Made by a program: the position numbers and the translations under genes. A DNA stretch of 64,000 nucleotides from the NCBI GenBank assembly GCA_013298715.1, contig JAAFIQ010000010.1:62001-126000 (forward strand), written 5' to 3'. Within the stretch, counting starts at the first letter, position 1. Each line of letters opens with the position of its first letter. Shown piece after piece: positions 41,554 to 52,026 of this stretch. Source of the DNA: Bacteroidota bacterium (GTDB taxonomy: Bacteria > Bacteroidota > Bacteroidia > B-17B0 > Aurantibacillaceae). The notes below the pieces were generated by a model. It made no database searches. It was not told the origin of the DNA and worked only from the letters and a program-made list of their open reading frames with translations.

Positions 41554-44022
41554 TTACAATGCTAATTGAAATCCAAACCTAAAGCCAATATTTTTTGAGG
41601 CTTGCTCGAATTGATAAGTAGCACGATAGAATAAATCTACTCTAAACACTTTAAAAATATTTTCAATACCAATACTTGTTTCAACATAAGGTCCTTGGTT
41701 TAATGCTTTTAAGGCATTTGGTCCTGTTGGGAAAATCAACGCTCTTCTGTTTTTATCGTTTACGGTACCTACAACAGCTTTTGCAGTAGCTACTTCACGC
41801 CATTTTAATTTACGCAACAAGGGAATTTTATTGAAAAACAAACCTTCAAAATGATGAAAAATTGCAAGAGATGTGTATTGATCGCTTGTGAATTCGTAAT
41901 TATTCATCATGTTAAATGCCATATAATCATATAAGTAAGTTTGGTTGCCGCCGTGCAATTCCATTAATACATAAGGAACCTGACCCCATATTTTCCCACT
42001 TTCTAAAATGTAATCGGTGTATCCTAAAATTGGTGTTATGCGAATTCTATCGCTTATGTTTAGCACAAGTTTATGGTAATCATATTCACCTTTAAAAGCA
42101 TTACGCAACGACTTTGCGTAGTTAATTTGTAACACAGGATATTTTGATCCAATGGATAAACGTGTAAAATTATCGCCAACATATTTTTCTTTCCAAGCAA
42201 AACGTACAAACAAGCGTGCCTCTGTATTGGTAACATTTTCCTTTTCGCTAATGGTTCCTGCCCTATTAAATTCTAAATATTTATTTACTCCAAGTGGTGT
42301 AAATGTTCTTCCTACTATACTTGCTCTTGTTCTAAATCCCTGAAACCATTCTATATCATAGTAAGCGCTTGTGTTATCTACGCGGGTTAAATTATTTAAC
42401 GGTGCTGTTCTAAAAAAAGAGGCAAGCACATTGTCTTGTGAAAAACCGTTAGTACTTTGTCCTAAAATTTCGTTGTCGCTTTTATAATCCATTCCAACTA
42501 TTTGGCGGCGCGGACGCTTAGATAAAAATGTTTTAAAACCTAAAGCGTATTTCCATTTTTCATCATGTAGGCCATAAGCGACATAGCCACTTAACTCGTA
42601 CCACTTACTAAATATATCGCTGGTTCGTCCGCCAAATCGCAAACGCAAACCTTCTACTTTATTGTAGGAAATAAGATTAGAATACGGACCAATTTCAAAA
42701 TTGTTAAACTTTTTGTAGCCTGCTACTAACACATAAAAAATATCTACCCAGCTTTTATATACCGGTAATGATTGTATGGTATCAATCATTTTAAAAACTT
42801 TTAATTCTCGTTGGGTAAGGCTATCATGGCGGTTTTGTTGCCAAAACTCATCCGATTTTTTTGTTACACCTTCATCTACTTCTATCTTATCGCCAAATTC
42901 ATAAAATTTATCCTCTTTGGGTTTATTTAAAATCAATTTTTTGTATGAGGTTGTCTTTCGCCCGTAAAAACCAATGGCATTTTTAGTTGGTGCAAAATCT
43001 ATAACTAGCCTATCTTTTGCTAACATCCATGTGCTATCTTGGTAAGAATACTCTTGAATAACATTGGCACCATTGATAAAATTTAGGTTAGCATCTTTAG
43101 GCACACTCATTTCTAAGCGCTTTACACCCCAGGTTGTATCAGCAATCCACATATTGCCCACAAAGCTTAATTCTTGCGAACGCTTTGGCCTAAAACGAAT
43201 GTGATAAATGTATTGGTTGTTTTCGAAGGCGCTATCTTCTAAAAAATACTTATAATAAAAAAAGCCATTCTCGCTTAAAGGGCTAGGCAATTGTTTGCCG
43301 AACACTAAAATATTATTATCATAAACGTTTATATTCTGATACATATCTCCTAAAACCTGTGATATGCTTGAATTTTCAATCCCTGTCATTTTTGTGGCAA
43401 TTACCACTTCTTTTTTACGAGTTGGATTTTTTTTATAATAAAACTGCGATAAATTTTCTACAATAAAAAACGGAAGTGATGGTTTTTCGCCACTGTTTAA
43501 GCTATCTACATTGTCAAAAACAAAACTTATTGGCTTTAAAATTTTTTTGTTGCGCATTTCTTTTGGTATGCGGTTCAAATCAAATTCTAATTTATTATAG
43601 GTTTCGTACTCATAAGAGGTTAAATTGTTTCTGTCATTTTTTTCTTTTCGCTTTACAGTGTTTCTTACTATGCGGTGTGCTGGGTTTTCGCCCATTGTAA
43701 CAACAACCTCATCAAGTTGCGTGCCGCCAGCATTACTCATCGGAAAATTAATTTCTTGTTCCGTTAAAGATTTGTTTATAGCCTTTACCATGCGTTTATA
43801 CCCAACAAATGTGGCAATTAAACTATCTCCCAGCTTAGAACATTTTATAACAAAGTTTCCATCAAAATCTGTTTGTGCAGCAAAGTTTGTTCCTTTAATT
43901 GCAACTGGTACAAAGGGCATTGCTTCTTTATTTTCCGCTTCAAAAACTTTACCTTTTATAGTAAATTGAGAAAATAATTTACCATGTGATAGAAGAAAAA
44001 CTATAAAAATAAAATACCTCAT
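41554..44022 (-). CDS. Outer-membrane DUF5686 protein with carboxypeptidase-like regulatory domain
   Basis: 822 residues. Signal peptide (MRYFIFIVFLLSHGKLFSQ), then a beta-sandwich of the CarboxypepD_reg type (FTIKGKVFEAENKEAMPFVPVAIKG, FDGNFVIKC, SLIATFVGYKRM), followed by a DUF5686 beta-barrel that ends IGFRFGFQLAL, with a hydrophobic terminal residue. This combination is a common Bacteroidota surface family of unknown function, distinct from SusC but similar in N-terminal domain. It is the largest gene in this region and is followed upstream by a TlpA-like gene, 39 bp away. Confidence 0.9.
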   Translation of the reverse strand: MRYFIFIVFLLSHGKLFSQFTIKGKVFEAENKEAMPFVPVAIKGTNFAAQTDFDGNFVIKCSKLGDSLIATFVGYKRMVKAINKSLTEQEINFPMSNAGGTQLDEVVVTMGENPAHRIVRNTVKRKEKNDRNNLTSYEYETYNKLEFDLNRIPKEMRNKKILKPISFVFDNVDSLNSGEKPSLPFFIVENLSQFYYKKNPTRKKEVVIATKMTGIENSSISQVLGDMYQNINVYDNNILVFGKQLPSPLSENGFFYYKYFLEDSAFENNQYIYHIRFRPKRSQELSFVGNMWIADTTWGVKRLEMSVPKDANLNFINGANVIQEYSYQDSTWMLAKDRLVIDFAPTKNAIGFYGRKTTSYKKLILNKPKEDKFYEFGDKIEVDEGVTKKSDEFWQQNRHDSLTQRELKVFKMIDTIQSLPVYKSWVDIFYVLVAGYKKFNNFEIGPYSNLISYNKVEGLRLRFGGRTSDIFSKWYELSGYVAYGLHDEKWKYALGFKTFLSKRPRRQIVGMDYKSDNEILGQSTNGFSQDNVLASFFRTAPLNNLTRVDNTSAYYDIEWFQGFRTRASIVGRTFTPLGVNKYLEFNRAGTISEKENVTNTEARLFVRFAWKEKYVGDNFTRLSIGSKYPVLQINYAKSLRNAFKGEYDYHKLVLNISDRIRITPILGYTDYILESGKIWGQVPYVLMELHGGNQTYLYDYMAFNMMNNYEFTSDQYTSLAIFHHFEGLFFNKIPLLRKLKWREVATAKAVVGTVNDKNRRALIFPTGPNALKALNQGPYVETSIGIENIFKVFRVDLFYRATYQFEQASKNIGFRFGFQLAL

Positions 44023-44061
44023 TAAAGTACCTAAAGTAAGGTAAATTTTTTAATCAATCAA

Positions 44062-45321
44062 TTAATTCTCAGTTAAAAACTTTATGGTTGATTCTGTTTC
44101 TTCCTTAAAAATGTTGTAATTTTTTCCAGTTGCTGGACCACTAAAACCAGTGTGTATTTTTATTATTTGATGCTGCCTATTTAAAAACAGTAGTGTTGGA
44201 AATGCTGTTATTTTATTTAATGCAGACAATGTTTCGCTAGCTTTGTCTTTGCCCGTAAGCCCCGTTAACAATACGGTGTAAGGAACATTAAATTTTTTTA
44301 TTAATCGGGTTACTTGCGATTTTGCTTTTTCTTCATCTGTAGTTTTTTCGAAGGCTAAAGCAATTATTTCAAATTCTTTTTTATTATTTTTTGAGTACAA
44401 CTCACTTAAATAAGCAGTTTCATCCATGCAATTTGGGCACCAGCTTCCCATTACCTGAATAAGCAACGGTTTGTTTTTAAATTTTTCATCGTTTATAGAA
44501 ATAACTTTTCCATTCACATCCTTAAACGAAAATTGTATGGGTACATCTTTGTTTTTTAAGAATGTAATTTCGTTCGCATTGCGCAATTCGGCATTAGGAT
44601 TGATTGTTGCTACAAAATTTTCTTTCCACGTTTTACCGCTATAAAAAGTTCCCTGTAAAGTGTCTTTGCTTAAGGTTGCAACAAATAAAAATGCGTGGCT
44701 GCCATCAAAGCAAGAAAGGTGCAACTCATTATTATGGCGCATACCTTCTAAATAGCGGTAATCACCAGTTTCAGTTAAAAACGTACCTGTAACATAATCT
44801 GTTTGTTCGGTATGATGAAAAACACCAATGGCTTTGCTACTATCTTTGGTTTTAGGAGAAAAAATGGTTTGCCATTTACCTTCAAACAATGGATTTGCTT
44901 TACCAGGCACAAAGTTAAAACGTTGTGATTGGTTGTAGAAGGCTTTAAAGGGAATGGTATTGTTTTCTTTTTTATAATTATTTTTCCAATAGCCAATCAA
45001 TGTATCGCCTACTAATTTTGTTTTAAACTCTGTATCAAATACAGGCATTTTAAAATTTACAGAGTCTTTTTTTATTGTAATTTCTGTAACAGAAATTCTT
45101 TCGTCTGCATTTTTAATAATGAGTGTGGGTTTGTTTTTTTTATACACTACATCAAAATTAAAAGGGAGCTCAATGCCTTCAGTTGGCCTTAAATAAAGAA
45201 CCGCACGGTAAGTACCTTTTTTTAGCTGTGCAAAGCCAATGGAGTTAAAAAAAAGAAAAGTAAGTAAAAAGAGATAACATCTAAGATTTTTATTTAAGCT
45301 ATGCAACGATAGAATGTACAT
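44062..45321 (-). CDS. Periplasmic TlpA-like thioredoxin-fold protein with extended N-terminal domain
   Basis: 419 residues, with an N-terminal extension and signal sequence (RCYLFLLTFLFFNSIGFAQ). Residues to about 260 form a beta-rich lipocalin-like or DUF region, and the C-terminal 150 residues are a TlpA/ResA-type thioredoxin domain: QVMGSWCPNCMDETAYLSELY with the active-site pair CPNC, cis-Pro loop ITAFPTLLFLNRQ. It is likely a disulfide reductase or isomerase for periplasmic or surface proteins. Seventeen base pairs separate it from the agmatinase-family gene on the same strand. Confidence 0.88.
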   Translation of the reverse strand: MYILSLHSLNKNLRCYLFLLTFLFFNSIGFAQLKKGTYRAVLYLRPTEGIELPFNFDVVYKKNKPTLIIKNADERISVTEITIKKDSVNFKMPVFDTEFKTKLVGDTLIGYWKNNYKKENNTIPFKAFYNQSQRFNFVPGKANPLFEGKWQTIFSPKTKDSSKAIGVFHHTEQTDYVTGTFLTETGDYRYLEGMRHNNELHLSCFDGSHAFLFVATLSKDTLQGTFYSGKTWKENFVATINPNAELRNANEITFLKNKDVPIQFSFKDVNGKVISINDEKFKNKPLLIQVMGSWCPNCMDETAYLSELYSKNNKKEFEIIALAFEKTTDEEKAKSQVTRLIKKFNVPYTVLLTGLTGKDKASETLSALNKITAFPTLLFLNRQHQIIKIHTGFSGPATGKNYNIFKEETESTIKFLTEN

Positions 45322-45337
45322 GAGAAATTCACTTTTA

Positions 45338-46387
45338 TTATCCTTGACTTTTCGTCACTAAGTTGCAAATCCTATACAACAAGCGTGCTGCCACATTTGC
45401 ATCCCAATCGTTATCTTCGGCTGGTGCTACTTCGTTCAAATCAAAGGCAATAATTTTTTTGCCGGAGTTTACAATTTTTTCTAACAAAAATAAAACTTGT
45501 TCTGTTTCAAAGCCGCCAGCTACGGGTGTTCCGGTATTAGGACATAATTTAGGGTCTAAGCCATCAATGTCAAAACTTAAGTAGATATTTTGGGGCAATT
45601 CGTTTACAATTCTGTTTACAATTCTATCCCAACTATCGCCATTATATTGGGCATACTTTATATCTCTATCAAAAAAAGTTTTTACTCTACCATCACTTTC
45701 ATTTATTAAGCTTAATTCTTCATCACAATAATCACGAATACCAACTTGCACTAACTTTTCTACTTGCTTAATCTTAAGGGCGTTGTACATAATGCTTGCA
45801 TGGCTGAACTCAAAGCCTTCGTATGCATTGCGTAAGTCAGCGTGTGCATCAATTTGTAAAATGGCATAGGAATTATATTTCTCGCCTAAGGCTTGCATTA
45901 GTCCAAGCGGTGTGCTGTGGTCGCCACCAACAAGACCAACAATTTTATTTTGATTTAAGTAATTTAAAGATTTTTGTTTTACCCAATTAGCTAACCACAA
46001 ACACTCATTTGTAATTTCAGTTGCAACTTTTTTTAGTTCTGGGCTATTTTCATCAGCGCCATTGGCGAGTTCTGCAATATAATTTTCGGCAGCGCCTCTA
46101 TTTTTATCACTTCTTTGTTTTACTTCTTCGCTAATTTCATCCATGGCTATGCCTCGGTGCCAGGCGCTAGCAACAAAAGGATCGTACAAATCTACTTGGT
46201 AACTTGCTTCTAATATGGCAGCTGGGCCATTTGCCGTTCCGCCTCCATAACTTACGGTTACTTCCCAAGGAACAGGAATTAAAATAATATCGCATTCATC
46301 CTTTGTAAATGGTAAACCAAACATGCCATCATTTAACTGGCCAATATTGTTAGGGTTAAAGTTGTTTATTTTTTCTTGTTTATTCAT
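45338..46387 (-). CDS. Arginase/agmatinase-family ureohydrolase
   Basis: 349 residues. The manganese-binding set is complete: GGDHSTPLG, QIDAHADLR and SFDIDGLDPKLCPNTG, with PVPWEVTVSYGGGTANGP as the substrate loop. It hydrolyses a guanidino group, most probably agmatine to putrescine plus urea, as in the Bacteroidota group annotated as agmatinase family; formimidoylglutamase or guanidinobutyrase cannot be excluded. Cytosolic, no signal. It precedes the TlpA gene on the same strand. Confidence 0.85.
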   Translation of the reverse strand: MNKQEKINNFNPNNIGQLNDGMFGLPFTKDECDIILIPVPWEVTVSYGGGTANGPAAILEASYQVDLYDPFVASAWHRGIAMDEISEEVKQRSDKNRGAAENYIAELANGADENSPELKKVATEITNECLWLANWVKQKSLNYLNQNKIVGLVGGDHSTPLGLMQALGEKYNSYAILQIDAHADLRNAYEGFEFSHASIMYNALKIKQVEKLVQVGIRDYCDEELSLINESDGRVKTFFDRDIKYAQYNGDSWDRIVNRIVNELPQNIYLSFDIDGLDPKLCPNTGTPVAGGFETEQVLFLLEKIVNSGKKIIAFDLNEVAPAEDNDWDANVAARLLYRICNLVTKSQG

Positions 46388-46438
46388 AGCGTTTGTTTAA
46401 TCAACTACTAAGTAAAAATTTGAATTATTTTAATGGAG

Positions 46439-46846
46439 TTACCAAACAAATTCTATAACTTGTTTAATATCTGGATGCAAACTTTTTGCCACAGGGCAGG
46501 TGTGTGCAGCGTGTTCGTAAATCTTTTTTTCTTTATCTGTATAATCCAATTTTGGCATTACAATTTTTATGTGGATTTCACCAATTCTTCGTGGTTCTTG
46601 ATACATTACCTTAAGTACTTCAGCACTGGCGCCTTCTATTGGGGTTATACCATCTTTTTTTGCGGCAATTCCCATTATAGAAATCATGCAACAAGCTAAT
46701 GAGGTGGCTGTTAAATCTGTAGGAGAAAAAGCTTCACCTAAACCGTGATTGTCTTTAGGGGCATCGGTTTTTATTTCTGCCCCGCTATCTAGGTGTTTTG
46801 CTACTGTTCGCAATCCGCCAAGGTATGTTACTGTGCTTGTTGCCAT
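46439..46846 (-). CDS. OsmC/Ohr-family hydroperoxide reductase
   Basis: 135 residues with the two OsmC-family cysteines: FSPTDLTATSLACCMISIMG and HAAHTCPVAKSLHPD (Cys pair about 60 residues apart). The family uses the pair to reduce organic hydroperoxides with lipoamide or thiol reductants. The sequence is OsmC-like rather than Ohr-like because of the ACC motif. Adjacent, same strand, to the agmatinase-family gene but 51 bp apart. Fits the abundance of thiol-peroxide enzymes in the window. Confidence 0.9.
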   Translation of the reverse strand: MATSTVTYLGGLRTVAKHLDSGAEIKTDAPKDNHGLGEAFSPTDLTATSLACCMISIMGIAAKKDGITPIEGASAEVLKVMYQEPRRIGEIHIKIVMPKLDYTDKEKKIYEHAAHTCPVAKSLHPDIKQVIEFVW

Positions 46847-46974
46847 AATTTATTACTGTAAGCAAAAGTAGTATTTTATATTAAAAAACTGAGCTTAAAA
46901 AAATTATTGGAGAATGATTTTAGAATTATTGGATAAACAAATTCAACTGCTAAGTGTTTGTTGTTTAAACAAAA

Positions 46975-47754
46975 ATGTGTAAATTTGTTAGAGTGATAAA
47001 GCGTCTATTAATCTTTTTATTTTTATTCTCTGCAAAATTTTCGTTTGCTCAGTTAGATGTTTTTGATTTTGGCGAAGAGAATGGAAAAGATTTAAATGTT
47101 TTGTACCGCAATGATATTTCTGTTAAGGCTTACGCAACTACCCGCGGTTTGGGTTTTTCTTTTAGGAGAGGTAAACATATAACTGGAAAAAAAAGGTATT
47201 TTTATGAAGGAGATTTTCAGAGCCTGCGCCATCCAAAAGAAGTGCGCGTAGAAGGCGAATCCAGTGCCAGAAAACGCTTTGTTTACGGAAAGTTAAATTC
47301 TGTATATTTATTTAGGGGCGCAGTTGGTTATCAAAATGTAATTTTTTCAAAAGCAGATAACAAAGCTGTAGAAGTTAGGTATTCGGTAACGCTTGGCCCT
47401 ACATTTGCCTTTGCTAAACCTTATTACGTTCAAGTTTTTAGGTCACGAAGTTCTAACGATAGAATTAATACCGATGACGTTCCATTCAACGAAAAAACAT
47501 TTACAACCGATAGCGTTGTTGGAAGAGGCTATTTTAGCAGTGGATTAGACAAAACAAAAATACTACCTGGCTTACATACAAAGTTTAACTTAAGTTTTGA
47601 ATACGCTAATTACACAAACCTTATACGAGCCATTGAAACTGGAATAACATTGGATGTTTTTCCGCAACAATTAAGAATCATGGCTCGCAATCCTGCAGAA
47701 AACGTAGTAGTAACATTTCACGTTGGATTTGTTATGGGACGAAAGTGGTTTTAA
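46975..47754 (+). CDS. Exported hypothetical beta-barrel protein upstream of lipA
   Basis: 259 residues with signal peptide ([16 protein letters not shown]). The body is beta-strand rich ([64 protein letters not shown]) and ends with GFVMGRKWF, an aromatic terminal residue as in outer-membrane proteins. No family name recognised. One base separates its stop codon from the lipA ATG, so cotranscription is likely even though the roles seem unrelated. Confidence 0.7.
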   Translation: MCKFVRVIKRLLIFLFLFSAKFSFAQLDVFDFGEENGKDLNVLYRNDISVKAYATTRGLGFSFRRGKHITGKKRYFYEGDFQSLRHPKEVRVEGESSARKRFVYGKLNSVYLFRGAVGYQNVIFSKADNKAVEVRYSVTLGPTFAFAKPYYVQVFRSRSSNDRINTDDVPFNEKTFTTDSVVGRGYFSSGLDKTKILPGLHTKFNLSFEYANYTNLIRAIETGITLDVFPQQLRIMARNPAENVVVTFHVGFVMGRKWF

Positions 47755-47755
47755 A

Positions 47756-48619
47756 ATGGAACTTACAGAAGAATCAAAAAAAATTAAAAAACCAGATTGG
47801 TTACGCGTAAAATTACCTACTGGAGCTGAATACGTGAAAGTACGTGGCATTGTTAGCGAGCATAAATTACACACAATTTGCGAGAGTGGCAACTGTCCTA
47901 ATATGGGCGAATGTTGGGGCGCAGGCACTGCAACTTTTATGATTTTAGGAAACATTTGCACACGCAGTTGTGGCTTTTGTGCTGTGGCAACTGGTAAACC
48001 AAAACCTGCAGATTGGGATGAACCTAAGCGGATCGCAGAATCTGTAAAGTTGATGGGTGTAAAGCATTGTGTTATTACAAGTGTAGATAGAGATGATTTA
48101 AAAGATGGTGGTTCAATTATTTGGGCTGAAACCATTAAAGCAATAAGAGCCGAAAGTCCTGAAACAAAATTTGAATGTTTAATTCCAGATTTTGCAGGGA
48201 AGTGGGAAAACCTACAACGCATAATTGATGTACAACCCGATATAGTTAGTCATAATATTGAAACTGTAAGAAGGCTAACTGCACAAGTGCGCATACAAGC
48301 CAAGTATGAAAGGAGCATGGAAGTTTTAAAACGCCTAGATGAGGCCAACGTAAAAACGAAAAGCGGATTAATGCTTGGCCTAGGAGAAACAGAAGATGAA
48401 ATTTACGAAACAATAAATGATTTATCAGCAGTAAAATGCGATGTGTTAACCATGGGGCAATATTTGCAACCAACCCCAAAACACTTACCAGTAGAGCGTT
48501 TTGTACCTCCTACCGACTTTGAAAAATACAAAGATTATGCCTTAACAAAAGGCTTTCGTTTTGTAGAAAGTGGCCCTTTAGTTCGTTCAAGCTATCACGC
48601 AGAAAAACATATTTTTTAA
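47756..48619 (+). CDS. lipA: Lipoyl synthase
   Basis: Radical SAM enzyme inserting two sulfurs into octanoylated domains of 2-oxoacid dehydrogenases and GcvH. 287 residues from the ATG at 47756. The auxiliary cluster motif [12 protein letters not shown] and the radical-SAM motif CTRSCGFC are intact; EKRYAQKH-type C-terminus [10 protein letters not shown] is typical. The C-terminal RSSYHA motif with the Ser ligand is present. It follows directly after the barrel gene and precedes two lipoprotein genes on the same strand. Confidence 0.97.
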   Translation: MELTEESKKIKKPDWLRVKLPTGAEYVKVRGIVSEHKLHTICESGNCPNMGECWGAGTATFMILGNICTRSCGFCAVATGKPKPADWDEPKRIAESVKLMGVKHCVITSVDRDDLKDGGSIIWAETIKAIRAESPETKFECLIPDFAGKWENLQRIIDVQPDIVSHNIETVRRLTAQVRIQAKYERSMEVLKRLDEANVKTKSGLMLGLGETEDEIYETINDLSAVKCDVLTMGQYLQPTPKHLPVERFVPPTDFEKYKDYALTKGFRFVESGPLVRSSYHAEKHIF

Positions 48620-48628
48620 CTGAGGTTG

Positions 48629-49300
48629 ATGCGAATTGTAGCAAAATTTTTTCTTATTTTTTGTATTGCAATTTGCTTTACACAATGTGCACCATCTAGA
48701 ATAGTAAAGCCACTAAAGTATAAAGAACAAGTTGCAGGATTAACCTTTGGGGGACCCGTAATTAATTTTGCAGGGGCACCAATTCCAATACCATATACCA
48801 CATTATATTATGCTAATGGTATTGGCAGTAATGTAACACTTTTTGGTTCTTTACATACCACATCGCTGCTGTTTGCTAACCTACAAACCGAAATTGGCGG
48901 CACATTTGATATTTATAAATTCAACAAAAAATTTGCAATAACGGGAAGTAACGCGTTACAGGTGATTTATAATTTTCGTAATAATGGTAAGGTTAAAGTT
49001 TGGCCAAGTATAGATTTGAATGCGTATTACCATCCTAAAGAAAAAAATTCGTTTGTTTATGGTGGGTTAAGCTCTTGGATTGAGTTAAATAGATTTAAAG
49101 CGCACCAACAAACAAAAACAAGAACTCTTGTGCCTAACTTACAGGTGGGCTATCAATTTGTAAATACAAAATTCACACATCAAGTAGAAATGAAGTATTT
49201 GGGATTAGGAATTGCAAATACACCTAACGTAGTTGATTATATTGGGTTAGCAGGACAAGGAGCATTTGGTATTTATTATGGGGTATCGTATAAATTTTAA
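48629..49300 (+). CDS. Exported lipoprotein of unknown function
   Basis: 223 residues from the ATG at 48629; TTG three bases upstream is an alternative start. MRIVAKFFLIFCIAICFTQCAPS is a lipoprotein signal with lipobox ICFTQC. The mature part is beta-rich and ends ...AFGIYYGVSYKF, with an aromatic end like an outer-membrane protein. I do not recognise a domain. Followed 3 bp later by an alpha/beta hydrolase lipoprotein gene, so an operon is likely. Confidence 0.65.
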   Translation: MRIVAKFFLIFCIAICFTQCAPSRIVKPLKYKEQVAGLTFGGPVINFAGAPIPIPYTTLYYANGIGSNVTLFGSLHTTSLLFANLQTEIGGTFDIYKFNKKFAITGSNALQVIYNFRNNGKVKVWPSIDLNAYYHPKEKNSFVYGGLSSWIELNRFKAHQQTKTRTLVPNLQVGYQFVNTKFTHQVEMKYLGLGIANTPNVVDYIGLAGQGAFGIYYGVSYKF

Positions 49301-49303
49301 ATA

Positions 49304-50197
49304 ATGAAAAAAACTGTAGTCATAATCATTGTTCTTTTTTTAAGTAGTTGCTTAAAGTTAGATGATAATTTATTTAACCCAAAGAACACAATTAAGCAAT
49401 ACGAGCTTGATAATTATACTGGTGAACAGGATTTTAAGCTTTCTTCGTTTTATGATATTCCTTCTAACTTAATAACAGAACTTACTTTAGAATCTAAAAC
49501 AGAAAACGAAACTGAATCTACTAAAATTAAAGCCATTTATGTTGGAGATGTAAACACCATTGCCACTGATACAATAATTTTATATTGCCATGGCAACAAG
49601 TGGCATATTGATTTTTATTGGCAACGCACAAAATTACTAGCACACGTAAATGGTAAAAATAAATATGGCGTTTTAATTTTAGATTACAGAGGTTATGGCT
49701 TAAGTGAAGGAAAAGCAAGTGAACAAGGGATGTACGCCGATGTTGATGCAGCAATGAAATGGTTGAAGTTGAAAGGCTGTCAAAATCAAAATTTAATAAT
49801 GTATGGTTTTAGTCTTGGTACTGCCCCAACCTGTGAATTAACCAGTAAGCCAAGAACTCTAGAGCCTTCAAAAATTATTTTAGAAGCACCATTTGCTAGT
49901 GCGGATGTTATGGCTAATGATGGCGCACAGTTAAGCATGCCAGCCACATTTTTTACAGATTTAAAGATTGATAATGCTGAGGAAATTAAAAATGTAAATG
50001 CACCTTTTTTATGGATTCATGGCAATAACGACAATTTTTTAAACTATAAAACGCATGGCCAAGTTGTGTTTAATAACTACAAAGGCACATACAAAGAATT
50101 CTTTATTGTTGATGGTGCCGACCATGGCGAAGTACCAGCAAAAATGGGCTTTGACAAGTATTTAGAGGTTGTAGGAAAATTTATTCGTAAACCATAA
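49304..50197 (+). CDS. Lipoprotein alpha/beta hydrolase
   Basis: 297 residues with lipoprotein signal (IIIVLFLSSCLKLDDN). The alpha/beta-hydrolase fold shows LYCHGNKWHIDFYWQ (HG oxyanion motif), the nucleophile elbow YGFSLGTAPTCE, and the His near the end in DGADHGEVP, with FLWIHGNNDNFLNYKTH for the acid. Probably a surface or periplasmic esterase, similar to the BAAT/serine aminopeptidase group. Located 3 bp downstream of another lipoprotein gene. Confidence 0.85.
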   Translation: MKKTVVIIIVLFLSSCLKLDDNLFNPKNTIKQYELDNYTGEQDFKLSSFYDIPSNLITELTLESKTENETESTKIKAIYVGDVNTIATDTIILYCHGNKWHIDFYWQRTKLLAHVNGKNKYGVLILDYRGYGLSEGKASEQGMYADVDAAMKWLKLKGCQNQNLIMYGFSLGTAPTCELTSKPRTLEPSKIILEAPFASADVMANDGAQLSMPATFFTDLKIDNAEEIKNVNAPFLWIHGNNDNFLNYKTHGQVVFNNYKGTYKEFFIVDGADHGEVPAKMGFDKYLEVVGKFIRKP

Positions 50198-50226
50198 CAA
50201 ATCGCATAAACTTTTTAAAATTAAAA

Positions 50227-50257
50227 TTTGCAAGTAAATAGCTTTTACCTATATTTA
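50227..50257 (+). promoter_or_regulatory. Promoter of purS-metK
   Basis: TTTG at 50227-50230, 19 bp, TATATTTA at 50250-50257, which is the phylum consensus with the last base A for G. The purS ATG follows 26 bp later. Confidence 0.6.
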
Positions 50258-50282
50258 TCACTTCTAACTAAAAAATAGAAAA

Positions 50283-50534
50283 ATGAAATTTACTGCACAT
50301 ATAGATGTAATGCCACTTAAAGCTTTGCTAGACCCGCAAGGAAAGGCAGTTACAGGCTCAATGAAAAATTTGGGTTTACCAGAAATTGAAAATGTACGTA
50401 TTGGCAAGCACATAACTTTGGAAATAGAAGCAAGCGATGAGGAAACCGCAAAAGCCAAAGTTGACGATGCCTGCAAAAAATTATTATGCAACCAAATAAT
50501 GGAGTTTTACGAATTTACAATCACTAAAAATTAA
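50283..50534 (+). CDS. purS: Phosphoribosylformylglycinamidine synthase subunit PurS
   Basis: 83 residues, the small structural subunit of the three-part FGAM synthase PurS-PurL-PurQ in purine biosynthesis. KFTAHIDVMPLKALLDPQGKAV and IGKHITLEIEA match the family, and length is normal. A PurS-type small subunit implies PurL and PurQ are encoded separately elsewhere. Followed 26 bp later by metK on the same strand. Confidence 0.9.
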   Translation: MKFTAHIDVMPLKALLDPQGKAVTGSMKNLGLPEIENVRIGKHITLEIEASDEETAKAKVDDACKKLLCNQIMEFYEFTITKN

Positions 50535-50560
50535 ATTTAACAAAAAACAAATAACAAAAA

Positions 50561-51814
50561 ATGGGATATCTATTTACATCAGAATCAGTATCAGAAGGGC
50601 ATCCAGATAAAGTTGCCGATCAAATTTCAGACGCCTTAATTGATAATTATTTAGCGTTCGATCCTTCAAGCAAAGTAGCTTGCGAAACGTTAGTAACAAC
50701 AGGGCAAGTGGTTTTAGCAGGCGAAGTAAAATCTTCTGCTTCGTTAGATGTTCAAGAAATTGCACGTCAGGTTATCCGTAAAATTGGATACACGAAGGCA
50801 GAATATATGTTTGAAGCTGATTCATGTGGTATCTTATCCGCAATACATGCACAATCATCTGATATTAATCAAGGTGTTGAAAGGACTAAAAAAGAAGAGC
50901 AAGGAGCTGGCGATCAAGGAATGATGTTTGGTTTTGCTACAAATGAAACACCTAACTACATGCCATTAGCGCTTGATTTGGCTCATGGAATTTTAATTGA
51001 ATTAGCAGCATTACGTCGCGAAAACAAAGCAATTAAATATTTACGTCCTGATGCAAAATCTCAAGTAACATTAGAATACAATGATAATCATGAGCCGGTG
51101 CGTATTGATGCTATCGTAGTTTCTACACAACACGATGATTTTGATTCTGATGCTAAAATGTTAGCTAAAATTAAAAAAGATATTGTTGAAATATTAATTC
51201 CACGTGTAAAAGCTAAGTATCCTAAATACGCAAAATTATTTAACGATAAAATTAAATACCACATTAACCCAACAGGTAAATTTGTAATTGGCGGTCCGCA
51301 TGGTGATACTGGTTTAACAGGCCGTAAAATTATTGTAGATACTTACGGTGGAAAAGGTGCTCATGGTGGTGGCGCTTTCTCGGGTAAAGATCCTAGTAAA
51401 GTAGATAGAAGCGCTGCATATGCTACTCGCCATATTGCAAAAAATTTAGTTGCTGCAGGTTTATGTAAACAAGTATTGGTACAAGTGAGTTATGCAATTG
51501 GTGTTGCTCAACCAATGGGTATTTTTGTTGACACCTATGGTACAGCAAATTTAAAAATGACTGACGGAGAAATTGCTACAATTGTAGAAAAGATTTTTGA
51601 CATGCGTCCTTACGCTATAGAGCAACGTTTTAAATTACGTAACCCAATTTATAGCGAAACCGCAGCTTATGGCCACATGGGGCGTAAAAACGAAACAGTT
51701 GAAAAAACATTTAAATCTCCAGCAGGTAAAGTAGTTAAAAAGAAAGTAGAGTTGTTTACTTGGGAAAAACTAGATTATGTAAGCAAAGTAAAAACTGCTT
51801 TTAAAATAAAATAA
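50561..51814 (+). CDS. metK: S-adenosylmethionine synthetase
   Basis: Makes SAM from methionine and ATP. 417 residues, normal length. [16 protein letters not shown] (13-28), [13 protein letters not shown], and [23 protein letters not shown] are the three signature motifs. Strong codon usage fits an essential gene. A terminator with a 12-bp stem follows. Confidence 0.98.
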   Translation: MGYLFTSESVSEGHPDKVADQISDALIDNYLAFDPSSKVACETLVTTGQVVLAGEVKSSASLDVQEIARQVIRKIGYTKAEYMFEADSCGILSAIHAQSSDINQGVERTKKEEQGAGDQGMMFGFATNETPNYMPLALDLAHGILIELAALRRENKAIKYLRPDAKSQVTLEYNDNHEPVRIDAIVVSTQHDDFDSDAKMLAKIKKDIVEILIPRVKAKYPKYAKLFNDKIKYHINPTGKFVIGGPHGDTGLTGRKIIVDTYGGKGAHGGGAFSGKDPSKVDRSAAYATRHIAKNLVAAGLCKQVLVQVSYAIGVAQPMGIFVDTYGTANLKMTDGEIATIVEKIFDMRPYAIEQRFKLRNPIYSETAAYGHMGRKNETVEKTFKSPAGKVVKKKVELFTWEKLDYVSKVKTAFKIK

Positions 51815-51830
51815 TTTAAGCAATTTAATA

Positions 51831-51860
51831 AAATCCCAAACCCAAAAGGTTTGGGATTTT
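51831..51860 (+). terminator. Terminator after metK
   Basis: AAATCCCAAACC (51831-51842), 5-nt loop, GGTTTGGGATTT (51848-51859) and T-run; about 16 bp after the metK stop codon. Confidence 0.92.
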
Positions 51861-52026
51861 TATTCAAACAAATTCAAAATCCCCCTGCCTTCAGCAGTAA
51901 AAAAACAGCATTTTGCATTACAACTTTTAAAGCTCTAGTAACAATAATACTTGCCGATTTTTTTGTAATAAGTAAGGTCTAAAAAATGAAATTGCCCAGA
52001 ATTATTAAAGGGAAAGAGAGGTAATC

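Noticed and set aside
43625-43969. Plus-strand 114-codon frame opposite the DUF5686 gene
   Set aside because: It mirrors the conserved regulatory domain on the other strand and lacks any protein-like pattern.
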